DNA of 64,000 nucleotides. Source: Terrirubrum flagellatum. Lineage in GTDB: Bacteria; Pseudomonadota; Alphaproteobacteria; Rhizobiales; Beijerinckiaceae. The notes beneath the pieces were generated by a model. It had not been told where the DNA came from, searched no databases, and saw nothing but the letters and a program-made list of their open reading frames with translations. Below are positions 16,156 through 25,620 of the stretch, piece by piece; within the stretch, counting starts at the first letter, position 1, and each line of letters begins with the position of its first letter. The stretch spans positions 4,949,501 to 5,013,500 of the forward strand of contig NZ_CP091851.1 of the NCBI RefSeq assembly GCF_022059845.1, in the 5' to 3' direction. A program made the translations under genes and the position numbers.

Positions 16156-18050
16156 GCTGCGCGCCGCTTGCTCTTCACCGGCGCGATCGGCTCGGCGTCC
16201 TCGTCGAAGAGTTCGGCCAGCTTGTCGGTCATCACGCCGCCGAGTTCTTCAGCATCGACGATCGTAACCGCGCGCCTGTAATAGCGTGTGACGTCATGGC
16301 CGATGCCGATCGCGATCAGTTCGACCGGCGAGCGGTTCTCGATCTCGTCGATGACATGCCTGAGATGCCGTTCGAGATAGTTGCCGGCGTTCACCGACAA
16401 CGTGGAATCGTCGACCGGCGCGCCGTCCGAGATCATCATCAGGATGCGGCGCTGTTCGGAGCGTCCGAGCAGACGCTTGTGCGCCCAATCCAGCGCCTCG
16501 CCGTCGATATTCTCCTTGAGGAGACCTTCGCGCATCATCAGACCGAGATTCTTGCGTGCGCGCCGCCACGGCGAGTCCGCAGATTTGTAGATGATGTGGC
16601 GGAGATCGTTGAGACGGCCGGGATTCGGCGGTTTGCCGCCCTGCAGCCAGGCTTCGCGCGATTGTCCGCCCTTCCACGCCTTGGTGGTGAAGCCGAGGAT
16701 CTCGACCTTCACGCCGCAGCGCTCCAGCGTGCGCGCGAGAATATCGCCGCAGGTCGCCGCGACCGTGATCGGGCGGCCGCGCATCGATCCTGAATTGTCG
16801 ATCAGCAGCGTGACGACGGTGTCGCGGAAATTCGTGTCCTTCTCGCGCTTGAACGAGAGCGGCTGCTGCGGATCGATGATGATGCGCGGCAAGCGCGCGG
16901 GATCGAGCAAACCCTCTTCGAGATCGAACTCCCAGGCGCGGTTCTGCTTCGCCTGAAGGCGGCGCTGCAGACGGTTGGCGAGGCGCGCGACGACGCCCTG
17001 CAAATGCGAGAGCTGCTTGTCGAGATAGGCGCGCAGGCGCGTCAACTCCTCGGAATCGCAGAGATCTTCCGCGCCGATTTCCTCGTCGAACTTGGTCGAG
17101 TAAGCCTTGTAGTCAGGCGCACGATTTTCGCGCGCGGAGGACTGCGGCGGCCGCCAGGCTTCGGAAGCTTCCTCGGAGTCGGCCTCGTCGGAATCCTCCT
17201 CGGATTCGCTCGTGGGGCCTTCGGAGGATTCGCTCGCGCCGTCCTCCATCTCCTCGGCGGCCTCGTCCGAAATCTCGACCTCGGCCTTGTCGCTCTGGCT
17301 GTCCTGTTCGCTCTCGCCTTCCTCGTTCTGCTGATCGTCGGACTCGTCGTTGTCCTTGTCGTCGTCGCTGTCGTCGTCCTGCGTCGGCGACATCTCGTCG
17401 GCCATGTCGAGCGACACGAGAAGGTCGCGCGCGGCGCGGGCGAAGGCCTTCTGGTCATCGACGGAGAAGGCGAGCTTGGCGAGATCGCGGCCGGCGCGCT
17501 CCTCGATCATATCGCGCCAGAGATCGACGATCTTCTGCGCGGCGCGCGGCGGTTTGCGGCCGGTGAGCTTCTCGCGCAGCATCAAGGCTACGGCGTCCTC
17601 GACCGGCGCGTCGGCGCGCTCGCGGATGTCCTCGTATTTGCCGCCGCGATGATATTTATCGTCGAGCATCGCGCCGAGATTGTTGGCGACGCCCGCCATG
17701 CGCATCGATCCGATGGATTCCACGCGCGCCTGCTCGACCGCATCGAAGACGGCGCGGGCCTGGTCGCCGTCAGGCATATGCCGGCGATGCACGCTCTCGT
17801 CGTGGCAGGCGAGGCGTAGCGCCATGGAGTCGGCGTGCCCGCGCAGGATCGCCGCATCATTTGCAGAAAGCTTGCGCGGCGGCTCCGGCAGGCGGGCGCG
17901 ATGGCCCGTCAAAACCGGCTTATCCGCCGCAAATGTGATCTCCATTTCCGGCTGGCGCGCGATCGCCTTGAGGCAGCTCGCGACCGAGCGCTTGAACGGC
18001 TCGGTCGGCGCTTCCTTGGGTTGTCCGGGCTTGCGGTTGGAGATGCTCAC
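16152..18050 (-). CDS. cobT: Aerobic cobaltochelatase subunit CobT
   Basis: A 632-residue subunit of the CobNST complex, which inserts cobalt into hydrogenobyrinic acid a,c-diamide with ATP. The N-terminal ~220 residues are helical. A very acidic linker of about 130 residues (runs of D, E, S) comes next, then a C-terminal VWA domain with the MIDAS motif [11 protein letters not shown]. This layout is typical of CobT. I chose GTG 18050, 17 bases after the cobS stop with AGGA upstream; the frame extends to 18164 but would overlap cobS. The large subunit CobN is not in this window. Confidence 0.95.
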   Translation of the reverse strand: MSISNRKPGQPKEAPTEPFKRSVASCLKAIARQPEMEITFAADKPVLTGHRARLPEPPRKLSANDAAILRGHADSMALRLACHDESVHRRHMPDGDQARAVFDAVEQARVESIGSMRMAGVANNLGAMLDDKYHRGGKYEDIRERADAPVEDAVALMLREKLTGRKPPRAAQKIVDLWRDMIEERAGRDLAKLAFSVDDQKAFARAARDLLVSLDMADEMSPTQDDDSDDDKDNDESDDQQNEEGESEQDSQSDKAEVEISDEAAEEMEDGASESSEGPTSESEEDSDEADSEEASEAWRPPQSSARENRAPDYKAYSTKFDEEIGAEDLCDSEELTRLRAYLDKQLSHLQGVVARLANRLQRRLQAKQNRAWEFDLEEGLLDPARLPRIIIDPQQPLSFKREKDTNFRDTVVTLLIDNSGSMRGRPITVAATCGDILARTLERCGVKVEILGFTTKAWKGGQSREAWLQGGKPPNPGRLNDLRHIIYKSADSPWRRARKNLGLMMREGLLKENIDGEALDWAHKRLLGRSEQRRILMMISDGAPVDDSTLSVNAGNYLERHLRHVIDEIENRSPVELIAIGIGHDVTRYYRRAVTIVDAEELGGVMTDKLAELFDEDAEPIAPVKSKRRAA

Positions 18051-18067
18051 AGCGTCCTGCTTAGCAG

Positions 18068-19057
18068 TCAGGAGAGCGCGACGTTGACCGAACTCTCCGG
18101 CAGATCCTTGCCAAACGCGCGCTGATAGAACTCGGCCACCAGGGCGCGCTCGAGTTCGTCGCACTTGTTGAGGAAGGTCACGCGGAACGCAAAGCCGATA
18201 TCGCCGAAGATGTCGGCGTTTTCGGCCCAGGTGATCACCGTGCGCGGGCTCATCACGGTCGAGAGATCGCCATTGATGAAGGCGTTGCGCGTGAGATCGG
18301 CGACGCGCACCATCTTCGAAACGATGTCGCGCCCCTCGGCGGTGCCGCGATAATGCTTCGCCTTGGCGAGCACGATGTCGACTTCCTTGTCGTGCGCGAG
18401 ATAGTTCAGCACCGTGATCAGCGACCAGCGGTCCATCTGCGCCTGATTGATCTGCTGCGTGCCGTGATAGAGTCCAGAGGTGTCGCCGAGGCCGATCGTA
18501 TTGGCCGTGGCGAAAAGCCGGAACGAGGGATGAGGGCGGATCACCCGGCTCTGATCGAGCAAAGTCAGGCGGCCCGAGGATTCAAGCACGCGCTGGATGA
18601 CGAACATCACGTCCGGGCGGCCGGCGTCATACTCGTCGAACACCAGCGCGATGTTGTTCTGGTAGGCCCAAGGCAGAATGCCGTCGCGGAATTCCGTGAC
18701 CTGCTTGCCGTCCTTCAACACGATCGCGTCCTTGCCGACGAGATCGACGCGGCTGACATGGCTGTCGAGATTGATGCGCACGCACGGCCAGTTGAGGCGC
18801 GATGCGACCTGCTCGATATGGGTCGACTTGCCGGTGCCGTGATAGCCGGAGACCATCACGCGGCGATTATGGGCGAAGCCAGCGAGGATGGCGAGAGTGG
18901 TGTCTCGGTCGAAAAGATAGTCCGGGTCGAGATCGGGAACATGGTCCTCAGCCCTCGAGTAGGCTGGAACCTCAAGATCGGAATCGATGCCGAACAACTG
19001 GCGGACAGACACTTTCATGTCCGGAAGGCCGGGCACGGCGGGAGCGGCGGCAGTCAT
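18068..19057 (-). CDS. cobS: Aerobic cobaltochelatase subunit CobS
   Basis: A 329-residue AAA+ ATPase (MoxR/BchI type) that forms the hexameric motor of cobaltochelatase with CobT. Walker A is GYHGTGKS (residues 71-78) and Walker B is [40 protein letters not shown] covers sensor 1 and the insertion typical of this clade. ATG 19057 has AGGA three bases upstream and gives the usual family length; an upstream GTG at 19105 is in frame. It is followed by cobT after 17 bases. Confidence 0.96.
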   Translation of the reverse strand: MTAAAPAVPGLPDMKVSVRQLFGIDSDLEVPAYSRAEDHVPDLDPDYLFDRDTTLAILAGFAHNRRVMVSGYHGTGKSTHIEQVASRLNWPCVRINLDSHVSRVDLVGKDAIVLKDGKQVTEFRDGILPWAYQNNIALVFDEYDAGRPDVMFVIQRVLESSGRLTLLDQSRVIRPHPSFRLFATANTIGLGDTSGLYHGTQQINQAQMDRWSLITVLNYLAHDKEVDIVLAKAKHYRGTAEGRDIVSKMVRVADLTRNAFINGDLSTVMSPRTVITWAENADIFGDIGFAFRVTFLNKCDELERALVAEFYQRAFGKDLPESSVNVALS

Positions 19058-19243
19058 GGGTCCTCGCAGAAGATCGCGGCGCGGGTCGAGCAAAACCCGT
19101 TCCACGGCGTGCGGGCCCAGGCCGGACGGCGGGCCTCACGCATGAACAAGCCTTTCTAGACGAGCCCCCTGTCGCCACGCAAACGCGTCGCGGTGATGGC
19201 TGCCATGAAGGACGGTGAAAATATTCCGCGCAGACGACGTTCC

Positions 19244-19870
19244 CTAGACGAGTTTCGCCGCCTGGAGGGTCTTGTAGGCCCGCAAAACCGCCTGGAGCTG
19301 ATCCTCGCGGGAGCGGTCGCCGCCATTGGTGTCGGGGTGGAGGCGTTTCACCAGCTCCTTGTAGCGGGCGCGAATCTCTTCCTTCGGCGCGCCGGGCTCG
19401 ACGCCCAGCGTTTCGTAGGACTTCCGCGCCGCATTGCCGATGGCCGGGCCTTCGTCGATTGGCGCGCGCCGGCGACGAGGGTCGAAGCCGCCGAGCCCGA
19501 AGGTCCCGTGCGGATCGTTCCAGACGAAATCTTCCGGCCGCGTGGCGCGGGCGCGACGACGCTCGCGGGCGGGCGCGGCGTTTTGCCCCATGGTCCAGGT
19601 CGGGCGATGACCGGTCAGCGCGTCCTTCTGGTAGGCGCTGATCGACTCGTCATCCATGTCCTTGAAATAATTGTAGGTCGAGTTGTAAGCGCGGACATGT
19701 TCGAGGCAGAAGCGCCAGAACTGCCCATCGTTGTTGCGTCCTTTCGGCGCGCGGTAGCGGCCGGCGTTGGCGCAGCCCTTATGTTCGCAACGTCGCTCAT
19801 CCGGTTTCGCGACGGGATCGTCGGCCGGCTTGATGCGGATGCTGTCGAAGAGGGGCGAATTCAGGTTCAT
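19244..19870 (-). CDS. J-domain protein (DnaJ-like)
   Basis: A 208-residue protein with a C-terminal J domain: SYETLGVEPGAPKEEIRARYKELVKRLHPDTNGG contains the HPD tripeptide that stimulates Hsp70. The N-terminal half has a conserved Cys-rich block (CEHKGCANAGRYRAPK...FWRFCLEHVRAYN) that could bind zinc. It precedes cobS-cobT and is divergent from bolA, the common alphaproteobacterial order. ATG 19870 (MNLNSPLFDSIRI) is preferred to a start 25 codons upstream. A role in cobaltochelatase assembly is only a guess from position. Confidence 0.9.
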   Translation of the reverse strand: MNLNSPLFDSIRIKPADDPVAKPDERRCEHKGCANAGRYRAPKGRNNDGQFWRFCLEHVRAYNSTYNYFKDMDDESISAYQKDALTGHRPTWTMGQNAAPARERRRARATRPEDFVWNDPHGTFGLGGFDPRRRRAPIDEGPAIGNAARKSYETLGVEPGAPKEEIRARYKELVKRLHPDTNGGDRSREDQLQAVLRAYKTLQAAKLV

Positions 19871-20030
19871 CGAAGCGAGAAAATGTCCTCGGCGGGTCGC
19901 GACAGACCCGCATCTGGTTTTGCGGTCATGACGAGAGCTTCGCAAGGGCGGCGCCGGCCTTAGCCGACGTCGTCCTCGCGCGTGATTGCTATTATGTGGT
20001 GCGCGACGCCGCGCGCCAAGGAGTTGACAG

Positions 20031-20297
20031 GTGAACAGGCAGAATCGAATCGCCGCGGCCCTTCGCGACGGACTGGCGCCGTCGGCGCTCGAAGTGATCG
20101 ACGAGTCCCATCAGCATGCGGGCCATGCCGGCGCGCGTCCGGGCGGCGAGACCCATTATCGCGTGCATGTGATCTCCGAGGCCTTCACGGGCAAAAGCCG
20201 GGTCGATCGGCATCGGATGGTCAATGCGCTGCTCAAGCCGGAATTCGCTGGCGGGCTGCATGCGCTCGCAATCCACGCGAAGGCGACTGGAGAGTGA
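20031..20297 (+). CDS. BolA family protein
   Basis: An 88-residue BolA-fold protein. ALEVIDESHQHAGHAGARPGGETHYRVHVISEAFTGKSRVDRHRMVNALL is the family core; the His residues are those that bridge a [2Fe-2S] cluster with a monothiol glutaredoxin in relatives. Role: iron-sulfur cluster trafficking or iron regulation. The GTG start has a strong AAGGAG seven bases upstream. Its stop abuts the stop of the convergent MFS gene with no spacer. Confidence 0.93.
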   Translation: MNRQNRIAAALRDGLAPSALEVIDESHQHAGHAGARPGGETHYRVHVISEAFTGKSRVDRHRMVNALLKPEFAGGLHALAIHAKATGE

Positions 20298-21503
20298 TCA
20301 GGCTGTCGCCGAGCGCAAAGGCTTCGCCGGCGCCAGAGCATAGATCACAAGGCTGAGCGCAAGCGCGGCCGCGAAGACCCAATGCAACTGGGCGAAGGTC
20401 GCGGCGGCGCTGTCGCCGCTGCGCCGTCCCGCTTCGACCAGCCAGCCCGACGCGGCCTGAACGACGGCCGCGCCCGAGATGAAAAAGAAATTCATGAAGG
20501 TCATGCCGCGCCCGATGAGATGTTCGGGAAAGAAGAGCCGCGCATGCGCCATCAGGATCGCGTAGTTGAAGCCGGCGAATCCGATCGCGGCGAACAGGAT
20601 CGTCGCCCAGAACCCGGAGCGATGTCCGACGAGCGCAAGCGCGGCGAACAGCAGCGCCATGATCGCCGAACTCCAGAACACGGTCGGCTTCGGTCCGCCC
20701 AGATGACGCTCGACCCAGCCGAAGGCGAACGCGCCTGCCGTCATGGTGATCGCCATGAGAAGCGCGGCGTCGCCTTGAGCCGCGCGATCGAGACCGTTCA
20801 CCTCGCCGAGATAAGGCGCGATCCACAGGCCGCGCGCGGTGACGAGAATGGCGTAGCTGAAGAAAGTCAGCGGCGCGACGAGCCAGAAGACGCGAAGCCG
20901 CATCACGCCCTTGAGTCCGCTCCAAAGGCCATCGTCCTTCGACGTTGAGCTTGAGAGACGCGGCGGGTCGCGCACCAGCGCCGCAGCCAGGACGAGCGCG
21001 ATCCCGAAGAGAACGGCGAGGCCCGTCATGGTCGGCCGCCATCCCCAGACGTCGGCGGCCCGTGACAATGGCGCGGCGCCGAGGAGATTGCCGACCGAGC
21101 CGAGACCGATGAACAGCGAACTCAGCAGCGCGAATTTCTCGGGCGCGCCGTCGCGCGCAAAGAGATAGAGCGCCGACATGAAGACGGGCGAGCAGCCGAC
21201 GCCGATCAGCGCCATGGCGAGAGTGGCGACGGGACCGTTCGGAGCCGCCGCGAACAGAAAGGCGCCGGCGCAGCCGATCGCCATCAGCGCGGTTACGGTT
21301 CGACGCGGACCAACGCGATCGAGCGCCCATCCCACCGCGAACTGCATGGTGGCGAAGGCGATGAACCAGGCCGCGCTGACATAGCTGAGCTGAGCAGGGC
21401 CGATCGCGAGATCGGCCATCACGCGCTCCGCGATCACGCTCAGGAACGAGCGGTAGAAGATCGAAAGGACGTAAGCGAGGAAGAGGGCGGCGAAGGTGCG
21501 CAT
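20298..21503 (-). CDS. MFS family transporter
   Basis: A 401-residue inner-membrane protein with about 12 hydrophobic segments in the major facilitator pattern; the first loop carries GWALDRVGPRR, the family A-motif form. Such proteins move small solutes or drugs with protons. Substrate unknown. It is a single gene, convergent with bolA, and no regulator is adjacent. Confidence 0.87.
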   Translation of the reverse strand: MRTFAALFLAYVLSIFYRSFLSVIAERVMADLAIGPAQLSYVSAAWFIAFATMQFAVGWALDRVGPRRTVTALMAIGCAGAFLFAAAPNGPVATLAMALIGVGCSPVFMSALYLFARDGAPEKFALLSSLFIGLGSVGNLLGAAPLSRAADVWGWRPTMTGLAVLFGIALVLAAALVRDPPRLSSSTSKDDGLWSGLKGVMRLRVFWLVAPLTFFSYAILVTARGLWIAPYLGEVNGLDRAAQGDAALLMAITMTAGAFAFGWVERHLGGPKPTVFWSSAIMALLFAALALVGHRSGFWATILFAAIGFAGFNYAILMAHARLFFPEHLIGRGMTFMNFFFISGAAVVQAASGWLVEAGRRSGDSAAATFAQLHWVFAAALALSLVIYALAPAKPLRSATA

Positions 21504-21601
21504 GTGAAATCGTCGCCGACGCTGCTCAGGAACGCCGACGACGCTGCGCTTGGGCTCTTAGCTGCCCGCGGTCAATTGCAGGCCAGGCGGAGCTGGTCTG
21601 C

Positions 21602-22768
21602 TCACTTCACGCGTTCGAGGACCGAAACGTAGTTCGCGACCGCGGCGCCGCCCATGTTGAAGATGCCGGCGAGCTTCGCATCCTTGATCTGGATGCCGCC
21701 GGCTTCGCCCGTGAGCTGCGCCGAGCAAAGCGCATGCATCGACACGCCCGTCGCGCCGATCGGATGGCCCTTCGCCTTCAGACCGCCCGACGGATTGACC
21801 GGCAGCCTGCCGTCCTTCTGCGTCCAGCCTTCCCTGATGGCGCGCGCGCCGTCGCCTTCGGCGGTGAGACCCATCGCCTCATATTCGATGAGCTCGGCGA
21901 TGGTGAAACAGTCATGGGTTTCGACGAGCGAGAGGTCGTCGATCTTCAGGCCTGCGTCGCCAAGGGCCTGACCCCAGGCCTGCGTGCAGCCCTCGAATTT
22001 CAGGATGTCGCGCTTCGACATCGGCAGGAAATCCTGCTTGTGCGCGCGGCCGCGGAACGCGATGGCGCGCTTCATCCTGAGCGCCGTCTCGACATCCGCG
22101 ATCACGACGGCTGCGGCGCCGTCCGACACCAGCGAACAATCGGTGCGCTTCAGAGGGCCTGCGACGAAGGGATTCTTGTCGCTCTCGGTGCGGCAGAATT
22201 CATAGCCGAAATCCTTGCGCATCTGCGCGTAGGGATTTTCGACGCCGTTCTTGTGATTCTTCGCGGCGATCATCGCGAGCGCGTCGGACTGGTCGCCATG
22301 GCGCTGGAAATAGCTGTAGGCGATCTTGCCGAAGACGCCGGCGAAACCTGCGGGCGTGTCGCCGTCTTCCAGCAAATACGACGCCTTCAGAAGATTTTCG
22401 CCAATCTGAGGCCCCGGAGTCGCGGTCATCTTCTCGACTCCGACGACGAGAACGATGCGGCTCGATTTCGCCTCGATCGATTTCACCGCCTGATGAACGG
22501 CGGCCGATCCGGTGGCGCAAGCGTTCTCAACACGGATCGCCGGCTTGAAGCGCAGACGGTCGTCGGCCTGCAGCACGAGCGACGCCGTGAAGTCCTGCTT
22601 GGAGAAGCCGGCGTTGAAATGGCCGAGCACGATCTCATCGACATCGTCGGGTCCGACGCCGGCATGGATCATGGCGTCGGTCGCGGCGCGCACGATCAGC
22701 GACTCCACCGTCTCGCCTTCGAGTTTGCCGAAATTCGTGTGTGACCAACCGACGATGCAGGCTGTCAT
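21602..22768 (-). CDS. Thiolase family acetyl-CoA acetyltransferase
   Basis: A 388-residue thiolase of the SCP2-thiolase-like group. The nucleophile is Cys84 in ENACATGSAAVHQ, a catalytic His is in ETHDCFTIAELIEYEAMG, and the C-terminal active-site motif is NPSGGLKAKGHPIGATG. It catalyses reversible Claisen condensation or thiolytic cleavage of 3-oxoacyl-CoA. The gene stands alone, with GGAGAGG four bases before ATG 22768 and a MarR-type operator 33 bases upstream. No other beta-oxidation gene is adjacent, so the shared operator with marR at 3.9 kb is the main clue to its pathway. Confidence 0.9.
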   Translation of the reverse strand: MTACIVGWSHTNFGKLEGETVESLIVRAATDAMIHAGVGPDDVDEIVLGHFNAGFSKQDFTASLVLQADDRLRFKPAIRVENACATGSAAVHQAVKSIEAKSSRIVLVVGVEKMTATPGPQIGENLLKASYLLEDGDTPAGFAGVFGKIAYSYFQRHGDQSDALAMIAAKNHKNGVENPYAQMRKDFGYEFCRTESDKNPFVAGPLKRTDCSLVSDGAAAVVIADVETALRMKRAIAFRGRAHKQDFLPMSKRDILKFEGCTQAWGQALGDAGLKIDDLSLVETHDCFTIAELIEYEAMGLTAEGDGARAIREGWTQKDGRLPVNPSGGLKAKGHPIGATGVSMHALCSAQLTGEAGGIQIKDAKLAGIFNMGGAAVANYVSVLERVK

Positions 22769-22798
22769 GACGCCTCTCCAATTCCATTCGTTGGCGCG

Positions 22799-22827
22799 AG
22801 TGTGTAGCTACACATATGCTTTGGCAA
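22799..22827 (-). promoter_or_regulatory. Candidate thiolase promoter (TTGCCA-N17-CACACT)
   Basis: On the minus strand a -35-like TTGCCA (22827-22822) is 17 bases from CACACT (22804-22799). The operator palindrome covers the spacer and -10 in nearly the same register as at marR. The -10 box is weak against the consensus. Confidence 0.45.
22801..22814. promoter_or_regulatory. MarR operator 3 (thiolase)
   Basis: Perfect 14-base palindrome TGTGTAGCTACACA, with the same core as the sites at 3844-3863 and 4380-4391 and located 33 bases before the thiolase ATG. The identity over 18 kb is the basis for proposing a common regulator. Confidence 0.75.
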
Positions 22828-22833
22828 GGGCGA

Positions 22834-23733
22834 TCACCTCTGCGCCCAGAGCAGGACGGCTACGCCGAGCACGATGAGCGCCATGCCGGCGATTTCGCGC
22901 CAGGCGACCTCTTGCGCCATGACCTTGCGGGAGATCGCCTGCGCCATCAGCACCTCGACCAGCGCCAGCGTGCGAACATTGGCGGCCGTCGTCAGGGAGA
23001 AACCCAGGAACCAGAATTGTGAGGCGAAGGCGCCGAGGAAGCCGGCGAAGAGCGATTGACGCCAGACAGCGAGGCTCTTTGTCAGAGCCGTCCGGTCAAA
23101 GACGAGGAGATAGATGAGCAGGATCGCGGTCTGGAGCGCCAGCCCCCAGACAAGCGTCGTCGTCGCACGCATGTAGAAGCTGCCCGATCCCAGTTCGAGG
23201 ATGCCGCCGCGAAAGCCGATCGCAGACAGGCCAAAGCAGGCGCCCGCCACGATGCCGAGCAAGGCGGGTCTGAGCTCCGTGAGCAGCGTCGCGCCTGTTC
23301 CCGGCTTCAGCGACATGGTCACGACGCCTGCCGTCGCGATGACGATCGCCAGCAATTTCAAAGGCGTGAGCACGTCGCCGAGAACGATGAAGCCGGCGAC
23401 GGCGACGAGAACCGGTTCGAGCTTGATGTAGGCGGTCGTCACCGAAAAAGACTTCTGCCGCATAGTCGCGAGCATCAGGGCCGTCGCCGTGATCTGGGTC
23501 AACGCGCCAAACGCGGTGAAGGCGAAGCCCTTGCCGGTCATGGCTGGAATGGATTCGCCGGAGACGAGGGTCGTCAGCAGAAGGAAAGCCAACGCGAAGG
23601 GCAGGCCATAGAGAAAGCGCACCTGCGTCGCGCCGACTGTGCCGATCACGGCGGTCAGGCTCGACTGCATGGCGTTGCGCGCGGTCTGGCCGGCGGCTGC
23701 GATCAGGGTGGCGGCGACCCAAAGGAAGGACAT
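22834..23733 (-). CDS. DMT superfamily (EamA) transporter
   Basis: A 299-residue inner-membrane protein with about ten hydrophobic segments in two repeated EamA halves (the second begins near ELRPALLGIVAGACFGLSA). EamA proteins export amino acids or other metabolites; substrate unknown. ATG 23733 (MSFLWVAATLIAAAGQTARNA) is taken because the longer frame to 24135 has no membrane-like or signal-like sequence. It reads toward the thiolase gene, but the MarR operator between them suggests separate control. Confidence 0.83.
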   Translation of the reverse strand: MSFLWVAATLIAAAGQTARNAMQSSLTAVIGTVGATQVRFLYGLPFALAFLLLTTLVSGESIPAMTGKGFAFTAFGALTQITATALMLATMRQKSFSVTTAYIKLEPVLVAVAGFIVLGDVLTPLKLLAIVIATAGVVTMSLKPGTGATLLTELRPALLGIVAGACFGLSAIGFRGGILELGSGSFYMRATTTLVWGLALQTAILLIYLLVFDRTALTKSLAVWRQSLFAGFLGAFASQFWFLGFSLTTAANVRTLALVEVLMAQAISRKVMAQEVAWREIAGMALIVLGVAVLLWAQR

Positions 23734-23968
23734 GGCGGCAGGGCTGGAGTTTGTGATTGCGCGTTCGGTCTGCGCCGGACGCTTAACTCGATGTTTCGGA
23801 GGAGCCCGCCATGGCGTCGCCGCAATGGAGGGCCAACGGCTGTCTATCGGGCGATGGAGCCATCGTCTATTTTCATCAGGCCGCGACGCAGCTAGTTTGC
23901 GTCGTGAGGTTCGTCGAGACGGGTCCGGGATCGACCGGCGCCCGGTCGCTCCTTTGGGGATATCGCTC

Positions 23969-25522
23969 GTGCTCGCACTCCGGATGGGCCGCGCCGCGGC
24001 GCTCGCTTCTTTTGTCGCCGCAACCGCCGCCCTTCCCGCTGTCGCCTCGCCCACCCTGATCGTCGACGCGCGCACGGGCGAAGTGGTCTCGTCGGAGGAG
24101 GCGACGCGGCCGTGGTATCCCGCCTCCACCGTCAAGATGATGACGGCCTATGTCGCGCTCAAGGCTGTCCGCGACGGACGCATCGGCTGGGAGACGGTGT
24201 TGCCGGTGTCGCGGCTCGCGGCGGCGCAAAAGCCGAGCAAGCTCGGTCTCCGGCCGGGCTCGGAGATCACGCTCGAGAACGCGATGCGCGTGATGCTGGT
24301 CAAATCTGCGAACGATCTCGCCGTCGTCGTCGCGGAAGGCGTCGGCGGTTCGATGCCCAATTTCGTCAACATGATGAACTCCGAGGCCCGGCGTCTCGGC
24401 ATGCATGAATCGTATTTCACCACGGCGAACGGTCTGCATCAGCCCGGCCAGAAGACGTCGGCTCGCGATCTCGCGATCCTGGCGCGCGCGCTCTACAACG
24501 AATTTCCGGAGCACCGCGATCTCTGGTCGACCGGCGCCGTGCAAGTCGGCCGCCGCATCATGAAGAATACGAACGGCCTGATCGGACGCTATCCCGGCGC
24601 CGAAGGCATGAAGACCGGTTTCGTCTGCGCCTCAGGCTTCAATCTCGTCGGCCTCGCCTCGCGCGGCGGCCGCACGCTGATCGCGGTCGTGCTTGGCGCC
24701 GGTTCGGGCGCGGAGCGCTCGATCAAGACCGCGCAACTTCTCGACCAGGGCTTCGCAAGCTGGAGCTCCACGGGCCAGACGCTCGAGAGCCTGCCGCCGT
24801 CCGGCTATGATTCGGCGCCCGACGTGCGCAACGAGATCTGCCGCGGCGGACGCGGCGTGCTGCTCGCCGACGACGTCGACAGCGACGGCCCGTTGACGAT
24901 CAGCGAGGCGCAGCGCAGCTCCGACAGCTTCAATCCGCTGATGGAGGGCATTCGCGGCGCGGGTCCGCAGGGACGCGCGGTTGGTTCAGTCGCCTCGCGC
25001 ACCGCGTCCGGCCGCATCACGCTTGGCCCGCGCGCCGACTTTATCCCGGTCCAAATCGCGCTTGGACCGACCTCCGGCAGTGCGACGGCGCCGCTTGCCG
25101 CGAACGCCGGCGGCTCGAAGCCGACGACGGCCATCGCCCGCGCCAAGCCCGAAAAGCCGGCGACTGCGATTGCCGCGCGCGGCAAGCCTGCCGCGCCTGT
25201 GGAAGCGCCGGCTGAGGCGACCGCTTACGCGACTTCTGCTCCGGCGGCGCCGGTCGCGGCCAGTGCCGGCGGCGGCATCGCCGCGTTGTTCGGCGCCATC
25301 TCGCCGACGCCGCCGAGCGCGCCGCTGTCGCTGCAACAGGAAGAGCCGCAGACGCCCGGCGGCGCCGCTGCGATCCGTCCGAAGACGAAACCGCAGGTCG
25401 CGGCCGTCGAGCCCGAGCCGAAGAAGAAGGTTCAGGCCCGCAAGCCCGAGGGCAAGAAGGTCGCGGCCAAACCGAAGGCTGCAACGCCGGCCGCCGAGAA
25501 GCCTGAAGCGAAGAGCGAGTGA
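23969..25522 (+). CDS. D-alanyl-D-alanine carboxypeptidase, PBP5/6 type
   Basis: A 517-residue serine peptidase (S11) that trims the terminal D-Ala of peptidoglycan stem peptides in the periplasm. The signal peptide covers about residues 1-27. Active-site motifs are STVK (53-56), SAN (113-115) and KTG (215-217). The catalytic domain ends near residue 270; the rest is an unusual ~230-residue Ala/Pro/Lys-rich tail with no recognisable fold, ending in repeated Lys-rich segments (KPKTKPQ, EPKKKVQARKPEGKKV). I chose GTG 23969, with GGGGA nine bases upstream; ATG 23984 is also possible. Confidence 0.9.
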   Translation: MLALRMGRAAALASFVAATAALPAVASPTLIVDARTGEVVSSEEATRPWYPASTVKMMTAYVALKAVRDGRIGWETVLPVSRLAAAQKPSKLGLRPGSEITLENAMRVMLVKSANDLAVVVAEGVGGSMPNFVNMMNSEARRLGMHESYFTTANGLHQPGQKTSARDLAILARALYNEFPEHRDLWSTGAVQVGRRIMKNTNGLIGRYPGAEGMKTGFVCASGFNLVGLASRGGRTLIAVVLGAGSGAERSIKTAQLLDQGFASWSSTGQTLESLPPSGYDSAPDVRNEICRGGRGVLLADDVDSDGPLTISEAQRSSDSFNPLMEGIRGAGPQGRAVGSVASRTASGRITLGPRADFIPVQIALGPTSGSATAPLAANAGGSKPTTAIARAKPEKPATAIAARGKPAAPVEAPAEATAYATSAPAAPVAASAGGGIAALFGAISPTPPSAPLSLQQEEPQTPGGAAAIRPKTKPQVAAVEPEPKKKVQARKPEGKKVAAKPKAATPAAEKPEAKSE

Positions 25523-25620
25523 CGGGCGCGCGCGTCGCCGCGCTCCGCATCAAATCCAAGATTTCATGACGATGATGCCTCGGACGCGGCGTGCTCGCGC
25601 CTCTCATTCATTCGCCATCC

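Noticed and set aside
17000-17460. Acidic low-complexity linker in CobT as an anomaly
   Set aside because: It is a standard feature of CobT proteins.
17004-17819. 271-codon frame with many hydrophobic residues antisense to cobT
   Set aside because: The apparent membrane segments are the complement of the Asp/Glu-rich linker codons (GAC/GAG read as Val/Leu).
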